Source of the DNA: Deltaproteobacteria bacterium
Lineage (GTDB): Bacteria > Desulfobacterota > Binatia > JACPRU01
Direction of reading: 5' to 3'
DNA: 59,739 nt
NCBI GenBank assembly: GCA_016189835.1
Contig: JACPRU010000009.1
Coordinates: forward strand, 1 to 59,739
Part shown: piece by piece, positions 53,864 through 59,739 of the stretch
How positions within the stretch are numbered: the first letter of the stretch is position 1
Layout: every line of letters begins with the position of its first letter
The notes under the pieces: model-generated
What the model was told of the DNA's origin: nothing
What the model saw: the letters and a program-made list of their open reading frames with translations, nothing else
Databases searched by the model: none
Position numbers and translations under genes: made by a program

Positions 53864-54037
53864 GTGAGCGCGCGCTGGGGCCTGGCGTTGCTCTCGGCCG
53901 GTGTGGCGTTGATCGTCTCGCTCGCCGGCGGCTGCGGCGAAGACGACCTGACGTTTCCCGGGGCGGAGACCCCGACGCCGACCGCCTCGGCGACGCCGAG
54001 CACGACGGCGACGCCGACTCCGTCGAGCGGCGGTTGA
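53864..54037 (+). CDS. Small lipoprotein with Thr/Pro tail
   Basis: 57 residues, GTG start. Signal LALLSAGVALIVSLAGGC (lipobox AGGC, Cys about 24), then GEDDLTFPGAE and a TPTPTASATPSTTATPTPSS tail typical of a flexible spacer. Such minute lipoproteins may anchor or spread other envelope parts. Also below usual ORF cutoffs. Confidence 0.55.
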   Translation: MSARWGLALLSAGVALIVSLAGGCGEDDLTFPGAETPTPTASATPSTTATPTPSSGG

Positions 54038-54127
54038 TATCGAGCGTCGCGGACGAAGCGTGAGTCGTACGCCCGGCCGCCCGGGTCTCGCTGGTCCGGG
54101 ACCACGAAGGCGAGTAGGATCGCGGCG

Positions 54128-54361
54128 ATGATCGGGCGTGAGATTCTGTTCGACGAAGAGGCATCGCCCAACTATCGGCTCCGCGAGGTCAAGCGGCGCC
54201 GCACCGCCGAGACGAGCTGGGAGGTGGTCGAGGCGGCTTCCGAAACCACGGTGGTCGGCGGCCTCGCCGATCGCGAGGAAGCCTTGCGGATCGTGCGCGC
54301 CTGGGAGCGCCTGAGCCAGCGGCTCGAGGGCGGTCTCGCCGGCCACGTGCTGGTGCATTGA
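54128..54361 (+). CDS. Small conserved protein of unknown function
   Basis: 77 residues, ATG 54128. Reads IGREILFDEEASPNYRLREV, then RRRTAETSWEVVEAA and DREEALRIVRAWERLSQRLE. A small alpha/beta or helical protein without signal or membrane helix. Its stop overlaps the TTG start of otsA (TTGA). Not recognised. Confidence 0.5.
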   Translation: MIGREILFDEEASPNYRLREVKRRRTAETSWEVVEAASETTVVGGLADREEALRIVRAWERLSQRLEGGLAGHVLVH

Positions 54362-55908
54362 CCGCGGTGACCACGGACCACGCGACGACGAGGTCCGCTC
54401 GAGGAGGCGGCACGAGAGATCGAGGCTTGATCGCTCCGCGAGCGCGGGCCGCCGACCGGCTGCTGATCATTTCCAACCGTGCGCCGTACTCGTTGCGGCG
54501 CCGCGGCCACGCCACCGAGCTCGTGCGCAGCATCGGCGGACTGTCGTCCACGCTCGACGACGCCCTGCGCAAGCGAGGCGGCGTCTGGCTCGCGTGGTCC
54601 GGCAGCGTCGCACGCGCGCGGCGCGGGCGGCGGCGGCCGCCTCCGCGCTCGATGCCGGTTCGCGACGGCGGGTACCGCCTGCGCCTGCTCACGCTGAACG
54701 ACGAGCAGGTCGCCGGGTACTATCACGGCCTGTCGAACCGCAGCCTCTGGCCGCTCTGCCACTACTTTCCGACGCGCGCCGAATTCGACGAGAGGGAGTG
54801 GAAGGTGTACGAGGCGGTCAACCGGCTCTTCGCGCACGCCGCGAGCAAGAGCGTGCCCGCGCGCGGCATCACCTGGGTGCACGATTTCCACCTCGCCCTG
54901 GTGCCCCGCATGCTTCGCTCGCTGCGGCCGAGCGCGCGCATCGCCGCCTTCTGGCACATTCCGTTTCCCGCCCCGGCCGTGCTGCGGATCTTCCCATGGG
55001 CGCGCGAAGTGGTGATCGGTTTGCTCGGCTCGGACCTGATCGGCTTCCACACCGGGGACGACGCGACCCACTTCATGGAGTGCGCCCGCCACCTCGCCGA
55101 CGCCGACGTCGCCTTCGGTCGAGGCGAGGTCGCCTACCATGGCCGCGTGACGCGCGTGAGCAGCTTTCCGCTCGGCGTCGAGGCGAAGGAGTTCGACCGC
55201 ATCGGATCCGATCCCGAAGTGCTCGACGAGGTTCGGCGGCTGCGCCTCTCGCTGCGCATGGAGCGACTGATCCTCGCCGTCGACCGGCTCGATTACACGA
55301 AGGGGATCTTGCAGCGGCTGCAGGCCTACGAGCGCTTTCTCGCCGCCCGTCCCGAATGGCACCGCCGGGTTTGCTTCGTCCAGATCCAGGTCCCTTCGCG
55401 GGAGAGCGTTCCCGAGTACCGTAGCCTGCGCGAGCAGATCGACCGCGCCGTCGGCCGCATCAGCGGACGCTTCTCGACCGCCGAGTGGACGCCGGTGCGC
55501 TACCTCTGCCACGGCTTCGGTCGCCGAGATCTCGCCGTGTTCTATCGCGCCGCCGACGTGCTGCTGGTCACTCCGCTGCGCGACGGCATGAACCTGGTGG
55601 CGCAGGAGTTCGTCGCGACGCGCGGCGACGGCGACGGCGTGCTCGTGCTGTCGCTGTTCGCCGGCGCGGCCGAGCGCCTGCGGGAGGCGCTGCTCGTCAA
55701 TCCCTACGACCAGAGCGCGATGCAGCGTGCGATCGAGCGGGCGCTCGTCTTGCCGACCGTCGAGCGCCGCGCCGCCATGCGGACGATGCGACGACGGGTG
55801 ATGACCGAGGACGTCGACTGGTGGCTCGGCTGGTTCCTCGCCGCCGCGGCGGTGGAAACCTCCCCTCGCCGCGCACGCCGTCCGCGCTCGCGGGCAGCGC
55901 GTCGATGA
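54358..55908 (+). CDS. otsA: Alpha,alpha-trehalose-phosphate synthase (glucosyltransferase 20)
   Basis: 516 residues. Motifs: [18 protein letters not shown] (GT20 start), [17 protein letters not shown] (about 176-192), [58 protein letters not shown] and [16 protein letters not shown]. It makes trehalose-6-phosphate from UDP- or ADP-glucose and glucose-6-phosphate. TTG start assumed (a GTG at 54367 is alternative); the first ~30 residues are not conserved. Overlaps the otsB remnant (ATGA). Confidence 0.9.
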   Translation: MTAVTTDHATTRSARGGGTRDRGLIAPRARAADRLLIISNRAPYSLRRRGHATELVRSIGGLSSTLDDALRKRGGVWLAWSGSVARARRGRRRPPPRSMPVRDGGYRLRLLTLNDEQVAGYYHGLSNRSLWPLCHYFPTRAEFDEREWKVYEAVNRLFAHAASKSVPARGITWVHDFHLALVPRMLRSLRPSARIAAFWHIPFPAPAVLRIFPWAREVVIGLLGSDLIGFHTGDDATHFMECARHLADADVAFGRGEVAYHGRVTRVSSFPLGVEAKEFDRIGSDPEVLDEVRRLRLSLRMERLILAVDRLDYTKGILQRLQAYERFLAARPEWHRRVCFVQIQVPSRESVPEYRSLREQIDRAVGRISGRFSTAEWTPVRYLCHGFGRRDLAVFYRAADVLLVTPLRDGMNLVAQEFVATRGDGDGVLVLSLFAGAAERLREALLVNPYDQSAMQRAIERALVLPTVERRAAMRTMRRRVMTEDVDWWLGWFLAAAAVETSPRRARRPRSRAARR

Positions 55909-56141
55909 TTCATCTGATCGAGGAGGCCGCGGGCGAAGTCGAGCGCCTGGCGCGCGAGCCGCGCGTGATCCTCGCGCTCGACTTCGACGGCACGCTCGCT
56001 CCCCTGGTGCGCCTGCGCGCCAGGCTCCCGCGGCTGCCGATCGGCGCAGCCCGAGTGGAGGACAAGGTGCATTCGATCACCCTGCACGTGCGCGGCCTCC
56101 CGCCCGACGCGGCCGCGGTCGCCCGGCTGCGCGCGACCTGA
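55905..56141 (+). pseudogene. otsB: Trehalose-6-phosphate phosphatase (otsB) with internal deletion
   Basis: Only 78 codons against the usual 230-280. The start is authentic: IEEAAGEVERLAREPRVIL then ALDFDGTLAPLV, the HAD phosphatase DxDGTLAPL motif. It then jumps to RVEDKVHSITLHVRGLPPDA, which in OtsB lies about 100 residues further on (the xEDKxxSxxLHxR block), and ends soon after. The cap and core with the other catalytic motifs (SGR, second Lys and Asp) are gone. It cannot be active, so OtsA product would need another phosphatase. The start overlaps the otsA stop. Confidence 0.72.
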
Positions 56142-56150
56142 AACCAGCCC

Positions 56151-56174
56151 GCCGCTCGCTCCTTCACGAGCGGC
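56151..56174. terminator. Hairpin between convergent genes
   Basis: GCCGCTCG (56151-56158) pairs with CGAGCGGC (56167-56174) around CTCCTTCA. It lies 10 bases after the otsB remnant and 4 bases before the end of the opposing LLM gene, so it can stop transcripts from both sides. Confidence 0.55.
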
Positions 56175-56178
56175 GCCC

Positions 56179-57321
56179 TCAGGCGGGCAGCCGAAACGCC
56201 GCCGCGTCGGCGTGCTGGCCGATGCCGGCGCGGGCTATCAATTGATCCTGAACCGGCACGTGCTTCTTGAGCTCGGGCATGACCTCGGCCGCGAACAGGC
56301 GCATGTTCGCCTCGGCGATGTCGTAGGGCATTCCCGCGTAGCTGAACACGGCGGTGTACGCCTCGGCGCCGGTCCGGCGCTGGATGTCGAGGATCTTCTC
56401 GTAGCACTGCTCGGGAGTGCCCCAGACTTGAAGATCGACGAAGAACTCGGTCATGGCGTCGATGCCGCCGGGTGCGCTCGCCTTGAGCTGCATCTCGCGG
56501 TAGGACTCGTATCCCCTCATCTTCGTCAGGTGGTCGCCGATCAGTTCGTAGTGCTGGACCACGGTCTTCCAGTATCCGCCGATGTAGCGGTACGCGAGCT
56601 CCCGGGCGCGCTCGGGGTTCTCGTCGCAGAACGTCCAGCCCGCGCAGATCGGCGGCGGGGCGTCGGTGCCGTTCACTTCGTGATGGACGCGCCGGTACTC
56701 GCCGAGCTCGCGGATGACCTGATCCCACGGCTTCTGGGGGATGATCAGGATGCCGATGCCGAGCTGCGCCATGATCACCGACGACTCCGGCGACACCGCC
56801 GCGGCGTAGGTCCGGCCACGAAACGACTTGAACGGGCGCGGCCGCAGGTCGCGCCGCTTCTGCCGGAAGAACTTTCCGTCGAACTCGCAGTAGCCGCACT
56901 CCAGGCCCCGGAGGATCATCTGCGCCGCTTCGACGAAGCGCTCGCGGCTCTCCTCCTGCTGGACGCCGAAGCCCTCGAACTCCACGCGCCCGAGGCCGCG
57001 TCCGATGCCGAAGATGAATCGCCCGTCCGACATGTGATCGAGCACCACCACCTGCTCGGCAACGCGGATCGGATCGTGCCAGGGCAGAACGACCACCATC
57101 GAGCCGAGCTGGATGCGCCGGGTCCGCGCCGCGCAGTAGGTCAGGAATTGCAGCACGTCGGGGCACATCGTGTACTCCGTGAAATGGTGCTCGACGCCCC
57201 AGATCGATTCGAAACCCAGCGGCTCCGCCAGGTCCGCGAAGCGCAGCTCGTTGCGGTAGACGTTGCGGTCCGTCCGCCCCTCGCCCGTCCCCTGGAAGAC
57301 CACTGCCATTCCGACGTGCAT
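56179..57321 (-). CDS. LLM-class flavin-dependent oxidoreductase
   Basis: 380 residues. Luciferase-like TIM barrel: GFESIWGVEHHFTEYTMCPD (about 36-55), RTRRIQLGSMVVVLPWHDPI, SDGRFIFGIGRGLGRVEFEG and GTPEQCYEKILDIQ. It differs from the other LLM gene (42276-43292) by a longer middle region. Flavin or F420 dependent; the substrate is not evident. Preceded on the same strand by a TetR-type gene 31 bases upstream, so it is probably controlled by it. Confidence 0.87.
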   Translation of the reverse strand: MHVGMAVVFQGTGEGRTDRNVYRNELRFADLAEPLGFESIWGVEHHFTEYTMCPDVLQFLTYCAARTRRIQLGSMVVVLPWHDPIRVAEQVVVLDHMSDGRFIFGIGRGLGRVEFEGFGVQQEESRERFVEAAQMILRGLECGYCEFDGKFFRQKRRDLRPRPFKSFRGRTYAAAVSPESSVIMAQLGIGILIIPQKPWDQVIRELGEYRRVHHEVNGTDAPPPICAGWTFCDENPERARELAYRYIGGYWKTVVQHYELIGDHLTKMRGYESYREMQLKASAPGGIDAMTEFFVDLQVWGTPEQCYEKILDIQRRTGAEAYTAVFSYAGMPYDIAEANMRLFAAEVMPELKKHVPVQDQLIARAGIGQHADAAAFRLPA

Positions 57322-57352
57322 GACTGCCTCCTGTCGCGTTTCGGCACCGCCC

Positions 57353-58060
57353 TCAGGCGGCGCTTTCCCGTTTCGTCAACCGCGTGTCGCGCGCGCCCGG
57401 ATCGGGCGAGGCGAGCTCCGGCGGCAACCGCCGCTCGATCGCTCGCAAGCGCTCGATCAGACGAGCCCGCGCCTCGGGCCGGGCCTTGGCCAGCACCAGC
57501 AGGGTCGCGCCGTAGAGGCTCTGCGCGCGAAACGCATCCTCGTCGAGCTCTTCGTGGATCCACAGATCGAGCACGCCGATGAAGTTGATCATCAACTGTC
57601 GGGCCAGCAACCCGACGTCGGCCGACGGCGTCAGCAAATCGTGCCGGACCGCCGCCTGCACGGTGCGCGTCCAGCGGCGAAGGCCTTGCTCGATGAACCG
57701 CGGGCGATGCTCCCCGTCTCGCGCGCCGAACAGAAACTGCATCAGCGGGCGGTAGAACGCGGCATCGCGGGCGTAGACGTCGGCGGCGATCCCGACCACC
57801 TCGAGCACGCGCTCCACGGGCGTCGAGGACGAGAACGTGTGCGCCGCGCGATCGACCCTCTCCAGAGAAGCGTTGAGCAGCGCGTAGAGCACGCCGCCCT
57901 TCGAGCCGAACAGGTTGTAGGGCGTGGCCAGGCTGACCTCCGCCGCGCCGGCCAGCGCGCGCATCGAGAATGCCGTACCGCCGGTGCTGCGGATCAGCCG
58001 GCGCGCCGCCTCGAGGATGCGCTCGCGGCGCTGCATGGCTTGTCTCTGGCGCAGACCCAC
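57353..58060 (-). CDS. TetR/AcrR-family transcriptional regulator
   Basis: 235 residues from GTG 58060; ATG 58036 is an alternative, and the family body begins right after it. The N-terminal HTH is RRERILEAARRLIRSTGG, then FSMRALAGAAEVSLATPYNL with FGSKGGVLYALL. The ligand domain is helical (VLEVVGIAADVYARDAAFY, LMINFIGVLDLWIHEELD). A direct repeat GTTATAAT lies 14-31 bases upstream. It likely represses the LLM gene downstream or its own promoter. Confidence 0.88.
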   Translation of the reverse strand: MGLRQRQAMQRRERILEAARRLIRSTGGTAFSMRALAGAAEVSLATPYNLFGSKGGVLYALLNASLERVDRAAHTFSSSTPVERVLEVVGIAADVYARDAAFYRPLMQFLFGARDGEHRPRFIEQGLRRWTRTVQAAVRHDLLTPSADVGLLARQLMINFIGVLDLWIHEELDEDAFRAQSLYGATLLVLAKARPEARARLIERLRAIERRLPPELASPDPGARDTRLTKRESAA

Positions 58061-58073
58061 GGCGAGTTACACG

Positions 58074-58091
58074 GTTATAATGCGTTATAAT
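58074..58091. promoter_or_regulatory. Direct repeat GTTATAAT-GC-GTTATAAT upstream of the TetR gene
   Basis: The eight-base unit occurs at 58074-58081 and 58084-58091, one helical turn apart, in otherwise GC-rich DNA. Each copy contains TATAAT. It can be a pair of -10 boxes for plus-strand transcription or an operator for the divergent TetR gene. No -35 box at a good distance is clear. Confidence 0.45.
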
Positions 58092-58109
58092 CTGGATCGT
58101 CAAGGCGCC

Positions 58110-58310
58110 TTCAGCTCACCAAACCTCACCGAGCCCGCCCCGGCCGTGACCATCGACTTGCTGCTCGACGGAGTCCTGGTGCAGTCGACCACCACGGACG
58201 CGGAAGGCCACTTCCAATTCACGAACCTGGATCCCGGCAACTACGTCGTCCAGGTCGGGCTCGCTCCGCCCGAGTCGGCCCCCCACGCGGGGCCGGTTTG
58301 TCGGGGCCGG
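58110..58310 (+). pseudogene. Fragment of a carboxypeptidase-regulatory/Cna-B-like domain protein
   Basis: About 60 codons with coding bias read VTIDLLLDGVLVQSTTTDAEG and HFQFTNLDPGNYVVQVGLAPPES, a complete prealbumin-like beta-strand repeat (Cna-B / SpaA type) as found in large surface proteins. It lacks a start and signal peptide and runs into a hairpin. I take it as the remains of a longer surface protein. Boundaries are approximate. Confidence 0.5.
58276..58300 (+). terminator. Intrinsic terminator-like hairpin
   Basis: CGGCCCC (58276-58282) pairs with GGGGCCG (58289-58295), loop CCACGC, followed by GTTTG. It lies at the 3' side of the Cna-B-like fragment and upstream of the pilus ATPase gene. 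Confidence 0.55.
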
Positions 58311-58406
58311 TCATTGAATCAGCGCCTCGCCGGATGTAGGGAGAGCCCTGCAAGAGTTGCTGGTGTTCACGGAAGGATCCAGTGTGTCCGAAGCTGTGCA
58401 CGGAAT

Positions 58407-58421
58407 TTTGTCAGCGACAAA
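58407..58421. promoter_or_regulatory. Dyad TTTGTC-AGC-GACAAA, possible enhancer site
   Basis: A 6-bp perfect dyad lies 74 bases before the -24 element of the following gene, the distance range of sigma-54 enhancer sites. The inner CGACAAATCC TT half (58415-58426) recurs inverted at 53029-53040. Confidence 0.35.
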
Positions 58422-58494
58422 TCCTTACTGTAACGGTCCCGGCGAACACACAGAAAATACACGAAAAATCGTCATATAAGCAGCCTTCGCAATC

Positions 58495-58510
58495 GGCACG
58501 AGGCTTGCTT
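58495..58510 (+). promoter_or_regulatory. Sigma-54 (-24/-12) promoter
   Basis: GGCACGAGGCTTGCTT: GG at 58495-58496 and GC at 58507-58508 with ten bases between. It matches the consensus TGGCACG-N4-TTGCW at all but the first base. The start would be near 58520, ahead of GAGAGG and GTG 58534. Pilus genes are often sigma-54 controlled. Confidence 0.7.
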
Positions 58511-58533
58511 TGGTACGCCCGAGAGGAAAACAC

Positions 58534-59739
58534 GTGGCTCAGGTCGCCAGCATGAATCCCCGGGGATCCGGACCTCCGGGGCGCCCCAAGGTCACCCCGA
58601 TCGACGGGAAGGCCGAGCCGCGCTCCACCCCCCTCGGCACCGCCGATCAGCGTCTGCTCGGTTTCCTGGTCAAGGCGGGAAAAATGGACCGCGGCGAGGC
58701 GGAAGCGGCCAAGACCGCCTGCGAGGCGCAGGGACTTTCGCTGATCGAGTTCATCGTCACCGGCAACCGGCTGTCCGACCACGAGGTTGCCGACTCCCTG
58801 GCTCAAGGACTCGGCCTGCCGAGGCTCCGTCTCGAAGCCGTGCAGGTCGACGAATGGGTCGCCGGTCTGGTCGACCAGCCGACCGCGACCCGCGCCGGTC
58901 TGGTGGCGGTCTCCGCCGATGAAGAGACCGTGACGCTGGCGATGGTCAACCCGTTCGACCTGGACGCGATCAAGTACGTCGAATTCTCCTCCGGCCGCCG
59001 GGTACGCCGCGCGGTGGCGGCCCGATCGGAGATCCTCGACACCATCGGCCGCGTGTACGACAACGAGAGCACGCTCGCCGCCGTGCTCGCCGACGTGCCC
59101 GAGGGCGAGTCGGTCGAGCTCATTCCGGGAACGACCCCGTCGTCGAGCGCGCACGAGATCGACGCCGGCAGGCTCGCCCAGGAGGCCGAGCAGGCGCCGA
59201 TCGTCAAGATGGTGAATCTGATCCTGGTCGACGCCGTCGCCTCCAAGGCCAGCGACATTCACGTCGAGCCCGGACCGAACGTCGTGCTGGTGCGCTACCG
59301 CATCGACGGCATCCTCGTCGACGGCCATCGCCTCCCGAAGTGGGTGCAGAACCCGCTCACCGCCCGCATCAAGATCATGGCCAAGGCCGACATCACCGAG
59401 CGGCGCACGCCGCAGGACGGCCACTTCACGATCCGCCAGGAGGGCCGACTCATCGACGTCCGCGTCTCGGTGTTGCCGACCACCGACGGCGAGAAGTTCG
59501 TGCTGCGAATGCTCGACCCGAACAGCGTCCCACGGAGGCTCGACCAGATCGGCATGGACGGGCGCGATCTCGAGGTGATGCGCGAGCTGATCCACAGACC
59601 CGAAGGCATCATCCTGGCGGTCAACAAGATCATCACCAACGCCATCGACCGCAATGCCTCCGACATCCACGTCGAACCCTTCGAATCCAACCTGCTGGTG
59701 CGCTACCGCATCGACGGCATCCTTCACGAGGTCCAGGAC
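58534..59739 (+). CDS. GspE/PilB-family ATPase, N-terminal part, with anomalous join
   Basis: The gene runs off the window; 402 codons are visible from GTG 58534 (GAGAGGAAAACAC ribosome site). Residues about 30-140 are the MshEN/GspE-N domain (LVKAGKMDRGEAEAAKTAC, LAQGLGLPRLRLEAVQV). From about 225 the ATPase N2 domain begins: VKMVNLILVDAVASKASDIH, VEPGPNVVLVRYRIDGILVD, AKADITERRTPQDGHF and GEKFVLRMLDP. At about 361 HRPEGIILA should continue into VTGPTGSGKTT (Walker A). Instead it reads VNKIITNAIDRNASDIHVEP, a second copy of the N2 start, and repeats VRYRIDGIL. The motor core is missing before the junction (about 59617). Confidence 0.75.
   Translation, partial: MAQVASMNPRGSGPPGRPKVTPIDGKAEPRSTPLGTADQRLLGFLVKAGKMDRGEAEAAKTACEAQGLSLIEFIVTGNRLSDHEVADSLAQGLGLPRLRLEAVQVDEWVAGLVDQPTATRAGLVAVSADEETVTLAMVNPFDLDAIKYVEFSSGRRVRRAVAARSEILDTIGRVYDNESTLAAVLADVPEGESVELIPGTTPSSSAHEIDAGRLAQEAEQAPIVKMVNLILVDAVASKASDIHVEPGPNVVLVRYRIDGILVDGHRLPKWVQNPLTARIKIMAKADITERRTPQDGHFTIRQEGRLIDVRVSVLPTTDGEKFVLRMLDPNSVPRRLDQIGMDGRDLEVMRELIHRPEGIILAVNKIITNAIDRNASDIHVEPFESNLLVRYRIDGILHEVQD

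Overview
This window is very GC-rich bacterial DNA, with G or C at most third codon positions. The gene mix includes acyl-CoA chemistry, two luciferase-like flavin/F420-type oxidoreductases with a probable F420-NADP reductase, selenoproteins, a MoxR/VWA pair, a double-length ThyX and a sigma-54-type promoter before a pilus ATPase. It suggests an uncultured lineage near the former Deltaproteobacteria (Myxococcota, Desulfobacterota or Binatota-like). That placement is an inference; there is no rRNA, and I saw no tRNA or CRISPR array.

Layout. 1-6.3 kb: lipoprotein, aminotransferase, phosphotransferase, GST and glutaryl-CoA dehydrogenase, with several truncated gene pieces. 6.3-11.5 kb: radical SAM protein, a selenocysteine peroxiredoxin, acpS, a phasin-like protein and glgC. 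11.5-22 kb: a long minus-strand run with many stop/start overlaps (purH-purD-purE-tsaC-DUF1015-thyX-DUF309-moxR-VWA-FAH-Rieske). 22-25 kb: thiS-thiG-thiE-alcohol dehydrogenase, ending in a perfect 32-bp inverted repeat. 25-30.5 kb: F420 reductase diverging from an AtuA / enoyl-CoA hydratase / acyl-CoA carboxylase group. 30.8-34.9 kb: a five-gene translationally coupled operon for CDP-diacylglycerol lipids. 34.8-42.2 kb: HTH-TPR regulator, GNAT-like and 7TM pair, M48 protease, lipoproteins. 42.3-52.8 kb: oxidoreductases, a CxxU AhpD-like selenoprotein, LysM protein, M24 peptidase, a GrdB-family selenoprotein, YwqK repeats, a ThDP enzyme and an enoyl-CoA hydratase. 53-59.7 kb: small proteins, otsA with a wrecked otsB, LLM oxidoreductase with a TetR regulator, and a type IV pilus/secretion ATPase that runs off the end.

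The clearest result is three separate genes whose reading frame crosses an in-frame TGA exactly where the family has its redox cysteine (8360, 45568, 48726). Each TGA is followed by C, and a hairpin starts 10-11 bases later with GT in its loop, the geometry of bacterial SECIS elements. Conventional calling would split all three. The host should therefore encode SelA, SelB, SelC and SelD elsewhere.

A second theme is broken joints: 5'-truncated gene ends (1249-1449, about 2534-2840, about 2816-2974, 58110-58310), an otsB missing its middle, and a GspE/PilB reading frame that jumps from just before Walker A into a second copy of the upstream domain. These may be real rearrangements or assembly joins; read mapping would decide.
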